Made by a program: the position numbers and the translations under genes. A DNA stretch of 64,000 bases from an uncultured Oscillospiraceae bacterium (GTDB lineage: Bacteria; Bacillota; Clostridia; Oscillospirales; Ruminococcaceae), in assembly GCA_900539195.1 (NCBI GenBank), contig UQBC01000002.1:62001-126000 (forward strand), given 5' to 3'. The notes under the pieces are model-generated. The model was not told the origin of the DNA. It saw nothing but the letters and a program-made list of their open reading frames with translations, and made no database searches. Shown here in pieces: positions 44,089 to 52,474 of the stretch (the first letter of the stretch is position 1; each line of letters starts with the position of its first letter).

Positions 44089-46065
44089 TTATTCAGCGTC
44101 CTCAGCTTCCTCGTCCTCGTCCTCAGGCATTTCTTCCTTGAGTGCGCGGATAGAAAGGCTTACTCTGTTCTGCTCTTCGTTGATTTCGATTATCTTTACC
44201 TTGACTTCATCACCGATAGAAAGAACCTGAGCTACATTGTTGATACGCTCTGTAGAGATCTGGCTGATGTGGATAAGACCGTCAACGCCGGGGATAATCT
44301 GTGCGAATGCGCCAAAGGGTGTGATGCTTACGATAGTAACGTCAACAACATCACCTTCGTGATATTCAGCAACAAACTTGTTCCAGGGGTTGTCCTCTTC
44401 CTTCTTGCAGCCGAGTGATACTCTCTTCTTCTCGGGGTCGAAGCTCTTTACATATACATCGAGCTTGTCGCCGATCTTAACGATCTCTCTGGGGTGCTTG
44501 ATTCTGTTCCATGTGAGCTCGCTTGAGTGAACCATACCGTCAACTCCGCCGAGGTCTACGAATACGCCGTAGCTTTCGATAGACTTAACTTCACCTGTGA
44601 ACTTCTGACCTACCTCAATGTTCTCCCAGAACTTAGCCTTAGCGGCATCGTTTGCTTCCTTCTTAGCCTGACGGATAGAACCAACAACTCTGCCTCTTGC
44701 CTCTGTTACTTCGATAACCTTGAAAGGAACGGTCTTCTTGAGAAGCTCTTCGAGCTTGCCGTCCTTGGGAACGCCTGTCTGGGAAGCTGGGATGAATACT
44801 CTTGTACCGTTGGAGATAATGATAACGCCGCCCTTAACTACCGATGATACTTCACCTTCGAGCGTTTCATTTGCTTCCATAGCGGCTGCGAGCTTTTCTA
44901 CGCCGAGAACGCTGTCAACCTTCTTCTTGGAAAGTGTAACTGTACCTTCTGCGTCATTTACAGCTGTAACGATGGCTTCGATCTCATCGCCAACCTTGAC
45001 AACATCCGAGGGAGCCGCATTGGGATCCTGCGAAAGCTCGCTTGCAGGAATGTAGCCCGAGTGCTTTGTGCCTAAGTCTACAACAGCTTCGTTCTTGTTT
45101 ACAGCTACTACTAAAGCCTTGACCCTGTTCCCTATATATACTTTTTTGAAGGTCTTGTCAACCTCCGCCATGAAGTCGAATCCTTCTTCATTGTTGAGAA
45201 TTTCGCTCATAATTCTATGAACCTCCTTTATTATATAGGCAGGTGTCGAAGCTCCTGCCGTTATACCGACCGTACCGCCCTGCAAAGGGAGCAGGCTAAG
45301 CACTGCGGCTTTATCAATATCACTGCCGTCCTGCGTAAATATTACAGGGCAGTGTTTTTGACTTATCTGTGCCAGCTTTGCGGTGTTGCTGGAATTTTTT
45401 CCGCCGACCGTGACCATAAGTGCCGAGCGCCGTGCAAGCTCCTCGGTTTCCTTTTGTCTTTCAGCCGTCGCACTACATATTGTATCAAAAATCGTGATAT
45501 TTGTATAGTGTTTTTTTGCAACTTGAATGCAAGATTGCCATTTTGACGAATTAAAGGTCGTCTGAGCAACCATAATTAGTGCATTTTGACGAGGAAATTT
45601 CTGTAATTCTGACAGTTTTTCCAGCTCGTCCGAGTCACGCACCACTGTTACTTCATCCGGATTTCTGCAATGCCCGACTATCCCGATGACCTCAGGGTGA
45701 TCGGGGTCGCCCGCTATGATAACGGGGCATTCCGACTTTGAAACAATGTTGTGTATCTTTGCGACAAACGGACAGGTAGCGTCAATACAGCTTATGCCCT
45801 TGTCGTTTATATAATCTGTTACCGATTTTGCAACGCCGTGAGAGCGGATTATAAGCGTCCTGCCCTGCGGCAGATCGTCCGGTGAATCTATGGGGGATAC
45901 TCCCAGCTTCTGAAGTCTTGCTATCTCACTGCCGTTGTGTATCAGTTCTCCGAGTGTATAGCAGCAGCCGTTTTCTTCTGCGGCTTTCTCCGCAATTTTG
46001 ACAGCACGCTTAACTCCGAAACAGAAGCCTGCGCTCTTTGCCGTTTCGATATTGTAACGGCTCAC
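44089..46065 (-). CDS. ispH: IspH-ribosomal protein S1 fusion
   Basis: 658 residues. Residues 1 to about 285 are 4-hydroxy-3-methylbut-2-enyl diphosphate reductase, the last step of the MEP isoprenoid pathway, with the three [4Fe-4S] cysteines C15 (GFCFGV), C98 (DATCPF) and C197 (DTICSAT). Residues about 300-645 are four S1 RNA-binding repeats (for example GVFVDLGGVDGMVHSSEL and GAFAQIIPGVDGLIHISQI), followed by an acidic tail. This fusion is a known arrangement in Clostridia. It starts with GTG in a GTGA overlap with the plsC stop, so cmk-plsC-ispH are translationally coupled. It probably serves as the cell's S1-like protein. Confidence 0.95.
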   Translation of the reverse strand: MSRYNIETAKSAGFCFGVKRAVKIAEKAAEENGCCYTLGELIHNGSEIARLQKLGVSPIDSPDDLPQGRTLIIRSHGVAKSVTDYINDKGISCIDATCPFVAKIHNIVSKSECPVIIAGDPDHPEVIGIVGHCRNPDEVTVVRDSDELEKLSELQKFPRQNALIMVAQTTFNSSKWQSCIQVAKKHYTNITIFDTICSATAERQKETEELARRSALMVTVGGKNSSNTAKLAQISQKHCPVIFTQDGSDIDKAAVLSLLPLQGGTVGITAGASTPAYIIKEVHRIMSEILNNEEGFDFMAEVDKTFKKVYIGNRVKALVVAVNKNEAVVDLGTKHSGYIPASELSQDPNAAPSDVVKVGDEIEAIVTAVNDAEGTVTLSKKKVDSVLGVEKLAAAMEANETLEGEVSSVVKGGVIIISNGTRVFIPASQTGVPKDGKLEELLKKTVPFKVIEVTEARGRVVGSIRQAKKEANDAAKAKFWENIEVGQKFTGEVKSIESYGVFVDLGGVDGMVHSSELTWNRIKHPREIVKIGDKLDVYVKSFDPEKKRVSLGCKKEEDNPWNKFVAEYHEGDVVDVTIVSITPFGAFAQIIPGVDGLIHISQISTERINNVAQVLSIGDEVKVKIIEINEEQNRVSLSIRALKEEMPEDEDEEAEDAE

Positions 46066-46733
46066 TTACTTTCCTCATTCGTCTGCTTTTCGGGCTTAGG
46101 GTTATACTGTTTGGGGAGCGGATCGCCGTATTCGCTCATACCGTCCATCAGCATCTTTATGTTATCCATAATAAGATTTGAAACACGTCTTAGCTCTGTT
46201 CTGTCGTCGCTGTTCAGTGCGATATGCTCGGCAGGAATCATCTTGCCTACTGAGATCCATACTTTTCTGCGGAAGCCTTTTTTTCCGTACTTTATGCACA
46301 TCGGAAGAACGGGGGCATTTGTCTTGCCTGCGATAACCGCAATGCCGGATTTTGCTCTGCCGATATTGCCGTCCTTAGAACGTGTGCCTTCGGGAAATAT
46401 TACGAAAGCCCTGTTCTTCTCAATGTCGGCTATAGCGTGGTCAATGGCACTGCCGTCACCTGCGCCTCTTACAACGGGGAACGCTCCGCACTTTGTAATA
46501 AGCCAGGCGAAGAATTTATTTTTCTCGAACAGCTCAATCTTCGCCATAAACGAAAAATGCGCCTTGTTCACTGCCGCTATCAGCGGAGGATCGCCGTAAT
46601 CCTGATGATTGCAGGCTATTATATAACCGCCCTTTATGCCGTTCTTATACGGTCTGTTGTCACCGCCGATTACCTTGATCCTGTATTTTATGTGCATTGA
46701 AAGACATACTATCTTCCTGAAAAATTCATACAT
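46062..46733 (-). CDS. plsC: 1-acyl-sn-glycerol-3-phosphate acyltransferase
   Basis: 223-residue membrane-associated enzyme making phosphatidic acid from lysophosphatidic acid. The catalytic HX4D motif is NHQDYGDP and the glycerol-phosphate-binding motif is FPEGTRSKDG. The ATG at 46733 shares a base with the cmk stop (TAATG), and the stop overlaps the ispH GTG; a longer upstream frame lies inside cmk and is not used. The C-terminus is hydrophilic (Lys/Asn/Glu-rich). Confidence 0.92.
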   Translation of the reverse strand: MYEFFRKIVCLSMHIKYRIKVIGGDNRPYKNGIKGGYIIACNHQDYGDPPLIAAVNKAHFSFMAKIELFEKNKFFAWLITKCGAFPVVRGAGDGSAIDHAIADIEKNRAFVIFPEGTRSKDGNIGRAKSGIAVIAGKTNAPVLPMCIKYGKKGFRRKVWISVGKMIPAEHIALNSDDRTELRRVSNLIMDNIKMLMDGMSEYGDPLPKQYNPKPEKQTNEESK

Positions 46734-47407
46734 TATCTGATTTCTGCCTTTTCTTTGATTATTCTGACAAGCAGGTCGCATGAGCCTTCAAAATCAAGCT
46801 CTGTCGTATCCGCAAGCACTGCGTCATCGGCTTGCTTCAGCGGTGCTATTTCTCTTGTCATATCGTTGTGGTCACGCTGTTTAAGATCCGTAAGCACGCT
46901 CTCGTAAGATACAGCCGTACCCTTTGCGATAAGCTCGTCATAACGGCGCTTTGCACGCACCTCGGCGTCTGCCGTAAGATATATCTTCACTGTTGCGTTA
47001 GGAAGTACGACAGTTCCTATATCTCTGCCGTCCATTATCACGTCACGGCTTTCTGCCATATCACGCTGAAGCTGAAGGAGGAATGCTCTTACAGCCGGGA
47101 TAGCGGAAACCTTGGAAGCAGCCATGCTTATTTCGGGTAAGCGTATCTCGTCGGAAACGTCATAGCCGTTAAGATATATGTGCTGTGTGCCGTCCTTTAT
47201 CTTTACATCAAGAGAAATATGCGAAAGTGCCGCACTTACTCTCACGGGGTCGTCCATATCAACGCCGTTGCGGTCGCAGAAAAGACCTATACAACGGTAC
47301 ATAGCACCCGTGTCAACGTATATAAAGCCTAAACGCTTTGCGCATTCTTTGGCGATGGAGCTTTTGCCCGCTCCTACAGGGCCGTCAATAGCTACTGCAA
47401 TACTCAT
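46733..47407 (-). CDS. cmk: cytidylate kinase
   Basis: 224-residue kinase that phosphorylates CMP and dCMP. It starts MSIAVAIDGPVGAGKSSIA with the P-loop and continues FIYVDTGAMYR, with the GRDIGTVVLPNA substrate segment near residue 135. The start at 47407 is chosen to match the family N-terminus; an in-frame extension to 47467 is unsupported. The ribosome site is weak (AGAAAAGA). First gene of cmk-plsC-ispH/S1, a cluster order common in Clostridia. Confidence 0.94.
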   Translation of the reverse strand: MSIAVAIDGPVGAGKSSIAKECAKRLGFIYVDTGAMYRCIGLFCDRNGVDMDDPVRVSAALSHISLDVKIKDGTQHIYLNGYDVSDEIRLPEISMAASKVSAIPAVRAFLLQLQRDMAESRDVIMDGRDIGTVVLPNATVKIYLTADAEVRAKRRYDELIAKGTAVSYESVLTDLKQRDHNDMTREIAPLKQADDAVLADTTELDFEGSCDLLVRIIKEKAEIR

Positions 47408-47525
47408 ATCTTTTCTTCTCCAATTTACATATACACTAATTATAACACGGTTTTTATCCGATTGCAACAGGAAAAATGTGAAATTTGTGCGAAATACAGC
47501 GTTTTTTTGTAGCGTTTACTTATAA

Positions 47526-47560
47526 AAACGACCCGCAGTATTCCTTTACTGCGGGTGTTT
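47526..47560 (-). terminator. terminator after the glycosyltransferase gene
   Basis: ACCCGCAGTA / TACTGCGGGT stem with a 6-nt loop; CGTTTTTAT follows on the minus strand, and a weaker T-rich run on plus. Confidence 0.8.
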
Positions 47561-47562
47561 CT

Positions 47563-48531
47563 TTATTTGTCTGTTGTAAGTTCGGTCGTTGCATAGCGAA
47601 TGCTCTGCTTTTTCGACGAGCAAGCCTTGAGATATTTCCTTGTACGCTTATATGTGCTGAGTACATGGGTGTTCTTAGGATCTCTCCACCAACAGCGGAC
47701 AAGCATACCGTATATTGTTATCGAAATCTTCTTGCGCAGGAGGTAGTATATAAGCCTGTGCTGTTCAAAGATATCCTCGCTTTCCATAAACATACGCAGT
47801 GACGCATATGCGCGCAGGTAGCTTACAGTATCGCGCTTTGATATTGTACCGGTCACACTGCCCTCATGATGTGCATAATAATAAAGCGTGTCGTTTGCAA
47901 ACGATACCTTGTCGGCATAGTAGAACAACTGCGGCATTACAGAAATATCCTCGCCGAAACACATTCCCTGCGGGAAGTAAATATCGTTATCGGTAAACAG
48001 ACTGCGGCGGTAGATCTTATTCCAGATGTAACTGCGGACAGTGATATCCATAAGCACCTCGCCGAACACCTTTTTGCCTTCAAAAACGCCTTTTTTATGC
48101 AGAATGAAATTGTTCATTCCGCCGTCGTTGCTGTCAAATATGTTACGGTAGTTGCATTGTGCAATATCCGAGCCGTATGCCTCGGCTGTGTTATACAGTA
48201 CGGAAATATACGATGGCGATACATAGTCGTCGCTGTCAACAAACATGACATATTTGCCGCAGGCTTTTGCTATACCGTTGTTTCTTGCGACAGAAACTCC
48301 GGAGTTTTCCTGCGTGTAGACGTGTATGAAATCATAGCGTGCCGCATAGTCGTTTACGATATCCATAGATTTATCTTTTGTGCCGTCGTTGATAATTATT
48401 ATTTCATAGCTACAGTCGCATTTCTGATTTACCAGTGATTCAAGACAGCGTGCCACATATTTTTCTACGTTGTATACAGGGACTATTACACTGACATCCG
48501 TAATTTTTTTCTGTGCCTTTTCCGTACCCAT
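47563..48531 (-). CDS. family 2 glycosyltransferase
   Basis: 322 residues. GT-A fold signatures: VSVIVPVYNVEKYVARCLESL at the N-terminus, IIIINDGTKDKS, and the metal-binding DXD-type VDSDDYVS near residue 117. The C-terminal third is helical and basic without membrane segments, so it is probably a cytoplasmic enzyme adding sugar to a surface polysaccharide or glycolipid; donor and acceptor cannot be told. Single-gene transcript with a good promoter (48621-48649). Confidence 0.88.
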   Translation of the reverse strand: MGTEKAQKKITDVSVIVPVYNVEKYVARCLESLVNQKCDCSYEIIIINDGTKDKSMDIVNDYAARYDFIHVYTQENSGVSVARNNGIAKACGKYVMFVDSDDYVSPSYISVLYNTAEAYGSDIAQCNYRNIFDSNDGGMNNFILHKKGVFEGKKVFGEVLMDITVRSYIWNKIYRRSLFTDNDIYFPQGMCFGEDISVMPQLFYYADKVSFANDTLYYYAHHEGSVTGTISKRDTVSYLRAYASLRMFMESEDIFEQHRLIYYLLRKKISITIYGMLVRCWWRDPKNTHVLSTYKRTRKYLKACSSKKQSIRYATTELTTDK

Positions 48532-48620
48532 AAGTTTATCCTTTCTGTAAAGTCGTATCGGTTGCAGATAGAAGAATTGTATGTTGCCGTATTTATAGCT
48601 AAAGATATTAAACTGTGTAA

Positions 48621-48649
48621 ATTATACAACTACTCCTTTTTATAGTCAA
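48621..48649 (-). promoter_or_regulatory. promoter of the glycosyltransferase gene
   Basis: Minus strand TTGACT (48649-48644), 17 bp, TATAAT (48626-48621). Leader about 80 nt. Confidence 0.75.
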
Positions 48650-48758
48650 TCGGAAAACCGCCAAAAAGTCAGGCTTTATTAAAAATATGTCAATTTAACG
48701 AATAAGAAGACCGCAAAAAGCAGATAATTAATCAAAAAGAACAAACGGAGATGATTGC

Positions 48759-49619
48759 TTGAACAGTGGCAGAGTATACGTTGCGGCGGCGATAACCGCA
48801 GGAATAGTTTGCATAGCGGCAATGCTCGGCGTGCTGAGCGCTGCAATATATGCCGAAGATGAAGAAAACGACAGATTTTTAGGACTGATGTATCATCAGG
48901 TGCTTAAAGATGAGAGCCGTTCGGGAAAGTATATAATAACTCCTTATGAGCTTGAAGAAGATCTGAAATATTTGTCGGCAAACGGATATGTATCTGTATT
49001 GCCGTCAGAACTTACGCAGATAAATGACGGAGAGAGAAAACTACCTGAAAAGGCTGTGATGATAACCTTTGACGACGGTTATGAAACGGGACTTTATTAT
49101 GTGCTTCCGCTTCTGGAAAAATATAATATGAAAGCGGTTATAAATATTGTCGGTCGCTATACGGACGAATATTCACAGATCAACGAAGAGGGCAGACATC
49201 TTTCCTATGCGTATCTGACGTGGGGCGAGATCAGAAAGTTGTCTGAAAGCGGGTATGTCGAGATAGGCAATCACACATATGACCTGCATTCAAACACGGG
49301 GGACAGAAACGGTTGTGCTCAAAAGGACGGGGAAACCGTGTCAGATTATCATAGAGCGTTGTATAACGATGTATCGGCATTGTCGGATAAACTGGAAAAG
49401 ATGACAGGGGTAAAACCTGTTGCTTTTGCATATCCTTTCGGTTCGCTCAGCAACGGAAGCGCAGAGGTTATATCGGGTTGCGGTATCAGGGTGTTTATGA
49501 CCTGCCTTGAAAAGCCGTGCAGAATAACCGGAGGGCAGATAATTACGGTTGATCGTTATAATCGAGAAAGCGGAAGAAGCGTACAGGAGATATGTGCGCA
49601 ATATAATGATACGCTGTAA
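48759..49619 (+). CDS. membrane-anchored or secreted polysaccharide deacetylase
   Basis: 286 residues with an N-terminal signal anchor (about residues 5-28) and a carbohydrate esterase family 4 domain. The metal/catalytic motif TFDDG is at about residue 105, the second motif is NHTYDLHS at about 170, and FAYPFG matches the PgaB/IcaB-like group. It would remove acetyl groups from an N-acetylated envelope or matrix polymer. Start is TTG at 48759 with GGAG 8 bp upstream. Ends at a bidirectional terminator. Confidence 0.88.
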   Translation: MNSGRVYVAAAITAGIVCIAAMLGVLSAAIYAEDEENDRFLGLMYHQVLKDESRSGKYIITPYELEEDLKYLSANGYVSVLPSELTQINDGERKLPEKAVMITFDDGYETGLYYVLPLLEKYNMKAVINIVGRYTDEYSQINEEGRHLSYAYLTWGEIRKLSESGYVEIGNHTYDLHSNTGDRNGCAQKDGETVSDYHRALYNDVSALSDKLEKMTGVKPVAFAYPFGSLSNGSAEVISGCGIRVFMTCLEKPCRITGGQIITVDRYNRESGRSVQEICAQYNDTL

Positions 49620-49635
49620 AAAATGACATAGAAAA

Positions 49636-49676
49636 ATCGGGAGCGCCGGCAAATGACCGTTGCTCCCGATATTTTT
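49636..49676. terminator. bidirectional terminator
   Basis: ATCGGGAGC / GCTCCCGAT stem flanked by ATTTTT on the plus side and by TTTTTC on the minus side. It ends the deacetylase gene (plus) and the tiny lipoprotein gene (minus). Confidence 0.8.
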
Positions 49677-49689
49677 CCGCTATTTCTGA

Positions 49690-49812
49690 TTACTTAGACT
49701 CAGAAACGTTTGTTGAGCTACCAACGCTTGATGATGTTGTGTTGTTGCCGCAAGCTGTTGCCATAGCTGCTACCATAGCTACTACTGCTACTAAAGCTAA
49801 AATCTTCTTCAT
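49690..49812 (-). CDS. 40-residue lipopeptide precursor
   Basis: Complete small gene: consensus promoter (49881-49909), a GGAG ribosome site about 9 bp before the ATG (49812-49810), stop TAA and a terminator. The product begins MKKILALVAVVAMVAAMATAC, a textbook lipoprotein signal with ATAC as lipobox, leaving a mature lipid-anchored tail of only about 20 residues rich in Asn, Ser and Thr (CGNNTTSSSVG...SESK). No transporter or other partner is adjacent. Possible roles include a lipoprotein-derived pheromone source or a surface-charge spacer; it could also be the truncated remnant of a larger lipoprotein, though all expression signals are intact. Confidence 0.7.
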   Translation of the reverse strand: MKKILALVAVVAMVAAMATACGNNTTSSSVGSSTNVSESK

Positions 49813-49880
49813 TTTTTTAATCTCCTTACAGTAAGTTTGTATCGATCTATAATGTCGAATCTGTCGCTCGACTGAAATGA

Positions 49881-49909
49881 ATTATACATAAATTTTACGT
49901 TATGGTCAA
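49881..49909 (-). promoter_or_regulatory. promoter of the lipopeptide gene
   Basis: Minus strand TTGACC (49909-49904), 17 bp, TATAAT (49886-49881); leader about 60 nt. One of the best matches to consensus in the window, so the small gene may be highly expressed. Confidence 0.8.
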
Positions 49910-49989
49910 GTGGCTTTTACCTTAATTTGTTTATTTGGCTTAATTTTCGTTCAGATTGACAAAAAAGCGTGTAATCGTTTAAATGTAAC

Positions 49990-50018
49990 TGGACATTTTT
50001 ATGGCTATGGTGTATAAT
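49990..50018 (+). promoter_or_regulatory. promoter of deoD
   Basis: TGGACA (49990-49995), 17-bp spacer, TATAAT (50013-50018); start near 50025, leaving a long leader before the ATG at 50222. Confidence 0.7.
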
Positions 50019-50221
50019 ATGTGTGAAAACCAAGCTGAATTTGACCGTTTCTGTCAAATCGGTTACACGGTTGTAACTTTATTGGAAATAAAAGTAAAGC
50101 AAAATCAGCTCAAGCTTATGAAATATGTAACAAAATGTAATTAATTCCTTGAAATTGTATAAAATTTTGTAACAGATTAATTTGCAAGCTGAAAATCAGG
50201 ATGCAGAAAGGAAAAAATAAT

Positions 50222-50929
50222 ATGTCAAATGTACCGACGCCGCACATAAAAGCACAGGCAGGAGAAATTGCAGAGAAAATTCTGATGCCGGGAGATCCGC
50301 TCAGAGCAAAATTTATTGCAGAAAATTACCTGACTGACGCAGTCTGCGTAAACGATACAAGAAATATGCTCGGTTACACCGGTCTGTACAAAGGCGGAAA
50401 AATCAGCGTTATGGGCAGCGGAATGGGTGTTTCGTCGATCGGAATATACAGCTATGAGCTGTACAATTTCTATGATGCGGATACTATTATCAGAATCGGC
50501 ACAGCAGGTGCGCTCGTGCCGCAGGTTCAGCCCAGAGATGTAATTATTGCACAGGGAGCCTGCCACGATACGAACGTTGACCGTCAGTACGGACTTCCCG
50601 GGACGTTTGCGCCGATTGCGGATTTCGGACTGGTAAAAAGAGCGTATGAACTGGCAACCGAGAAAAATATAACCGCTCACGTCGGAAATGTTCTTACGGG
50701 AGAGGTTTATTATGACGCTTCAAATAGCCTTTCCGCATGGTCGAAGATGGGTGTTCTCGCTGTAGAAATGGAAGCGGCGGCACTCTATATGAATGCGGCG
50801 GCGGCAGGCAAGAAGGCTCTTTGTATCTGCACCGTAACCAATAATCCGCTGACAGGCACAGAGGATATTACTCCCGAAGAACGTGAAAAGACGCTTACAG
50901 ATATGATAACCATTGCGCTTGATGTGTAA
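50222..50929 (+). CDS. deoD: purine-nucleoside phosphorylase, DeoD type
   Basis: 235-residue hexameric-type phosphorylase that splits purine (deoxy)ribonucleosides with phosphate for salvage. Visible: TPHIKAQAGEIAEKILMPGDPLRAKFIA, the phosphate-binding GSGMGVSSIGIYSYELY, and the ribose/base segment LAVEMEAAALY. The start at 50222 is fixed by AAGGA about 9 bp upstream and by the family N-terminus. Single gene, terminator at 51041. Confidence 0.95.
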   Translation: MSNVPTPHIKAQAGEIAEKILMPGDPLRAKFIAENYLTDAVCVNDTRNMLGYTGLYKGGKISVMGSGMGVSSIGIYSYELYNFYDADTIIRIGTAGALVPQVQPRDVIIAQGACHDTNVDRQYGLPGTFAPIADFGLVKRAYELATEKNITAHVGNVLTGEVYYDASNSLSAWSKMGVLAVEMEAAALYMNAAAAGKKALCICTVTNNPLTGTEDITPEEREKTLTDMITIALDV

Positions 50930-51040
50930 CCGCTGTTTTCTGTATTTATATTTAAATAGTATAAAGCTATATTGGCAGGATATGCCCTGAATGGCAGTCT
51001 GTATATGGCTGACGCTAAAAAACATGAAAATATGCCTTAA

Positions 51041-51077
51041 ATTGCCGAAAACAGCGCTTGCTTTTCGGCAATTTTTC
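51041..51077 (+). terminator. terminator downstream of deoD
   Basis: Perfect 11-bp stem ATTGCCGAAAA / TTTTCGGCAAT with a 10-nt loop, then TTTTC. It lies 110 nt after the deoD stop. Confidence 0.8.
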
Positions 51078-51123
51078 ATAAATTTTCGCTATTAAAATTG
51101 TTTGATATGCCATCAAAGTTTTC

Positions 51124-51152
51124 TTGCTATTCGCTGAAACTTATGGTATAAT
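51124..51152 (+). promoter_or_regulatory. promoter of the type IV pilus operon
   Basis: TTGCTA (51124-51129), 17 bp, TATAAT (51147-51152); start near 51159, about 64 nt before pilC. Confidence 0.65.
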
Positions 51153-51222
51153 TTTGTCATATAATAATTTCCATTTGATATGGGGGTTGTTTAATTCTGT
51201 TAAGACGAATGGGGGATAACCA

Positions 51223-52422
51223 GTGACAACTTTTACTTACGTTGCTACCGACGTTAACGGTAAGAAGGTCAAAGGTACCGAAATGGCTGAGGATTCCGTA
51301 GAACTTATTGATAAGCTCCGACAAAAAGGCTTGTTCTGTACATCTTATAAAGATGCCTCAAAGAACAAGGCGGCAGATGTCAAATATAAGTTCAATACAA
51401 AGGACCTTTCTTTTTTCTGCCGTCAGCTTTCAGCAATGCTTACATCCGGTGTCAGCCTTGTAAAATCACTTCAGATATTGCAGGCTCAGTCGGAAAATAA
51501 AAAGCAGAAACAAGTACTCCTTGATATATACGAAGAGGTGCAGAAAGGCCGTAGTTTCTCAGAAGCTATCGCAACAAAGCCGGGCGTGTTCCCGTCGCTG
51601 TTTGTAAGTATGGTAAGCGCAGGTGAAGTTTCCGGTAATCTTGATGTTATTATGAACCGTGTATCGGAACATTACGCAAAGGACAGCAAGACCCAGAACA
51701 AGATAAAAGGCGCTATGATATATCCTATCGTACTGCTTGTTCTTCTGCTTGTAATAATGGTTGCAATGTTTACGCTTATCATGCCTATGTTCCGCGACCT
51801 TGCGGGTGACACAGAGATGCCGCCGCTGTCTCAGGCAATTTTCGGTATCAGTGACTTTATGATAAATCAGTGGTATATTCTGATTATAGTTGCTATCGCA
51901 ATAGTAATCGCACTGCGTTTGATTATCAAGACTCCCTCAACAAAGCTGAAATGGGATGAAATGTTGCTGAAGGTTCCTACAGTCGGAAAGCTTCTCCGTA
52001 CGATCTATACCGCACGTTTCGCCCGTACAATGTCAAACCTTTTCTCTTCAGGCCTTCAGATGGTAGACTGTATAGAAAAGTCGGTAGGCACGCTTGGCAA
52101 TACATATATTATAAAACAGTTTGAAGACGTTGTAGAAAACGTAAAACGAGGCGAGGCGCTTTCCGTTGCAATGGGCAGAATAAATGTATTCGACGGTATG
52201 TTCGTTTCTATCGTTTATGTCGGTGAGGAATCAGGTACTCTTGATACCATCCTTGCTAAGTCATCTGATTATTATGATGACGAAGCCGATTCGGCAATTT
52301 CACGACTGGTAGGTCTTATGGAACCTGTTATGATTATACTTATGGGTATCATGGTAGGATGTCTGCTTGCCGGCGTATTCCCGATCCTCTACTCAGGTAT
52401 GGACGGCATAGGAAATTCATAA
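51223..52422 (+). CDS. pilC: type IV pilus inner-membrane platform protein PilC
   Basis: 399-residue GspF/PilC protein. Two homologous cytoplasmic halves (LSFFCRQLSAMLTSGVSLVKSL and YTARFARTMSNLFSSGLQMVDCI) are each followed by membrane segments, with the last at the C-terminus (VMIILMGIMVGCLLAGVFPILY). It forms the platform on which the PilB and PilT motors act. Starts at GTG 51223 behind a GGGGGA region. First gene of a six-gene set up to 59010. Confidence 0.93.
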   Translation: MTTFTYVATDVNGKKVKGTEMAEDSVELIDKLRQKGLFCTSYKDASKNKAADVKYKFNTKDLSFFCRQLSAMLTSGVSLVKSLQILQAQSENKKQKQVLLDIYEEVQKGRSFSEAIATKPGVFPSLFVSMVSAGEVSGNLDVIMNRVSEHYAKDSKTQNKIKGAMIYPIVLLVLLLVIMVAMFTLIMPMFRDLAGDTEMPPLSQAIFGISDFMINQWYILIIVAIAIVIALRLIIKTPSTKLKWDEMLLKVPTVGKLLRTIYTARFARTMSNLFSSGLQMVDCIEKSVGTLGNTYIIKQFEDVVENVKRGEALSVAMGRINVFDGMFVSIVYVGEESGTLDTILAKSSDYYDDEADSAISRLVGLMEPVMIILMGIMVGCLLAGVFPILYSGMDGIGNS

Positions 52423-52474
52423 TAATCACAATCGAAAACCTAAACTTAAATAAGCAGGAAGGAATTTTGGAGAT

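Larger units (their letters stand above)
49813..50221. other. 409-bp divergent intergenic region lipopeptide / deoD
   Basis: Contains the lipopeptide promoter (minus), the deoD promoter (TGGACA at 49990-49995, TATAAT at 50013-50018, plus), and an unusually long AT-rich deoD leader of about 195 nt. I see no purine-riboswitch core in the leader. No ORF. Confidence 0.6.

Noticed and set aside
44089..46065. IspH-S1 fusion as a novel or erroneous gene fusion
   Set aside because: The fusion is a known arrangement in Clostridia and all three IspH cysteines and four S1 repeats are intact.
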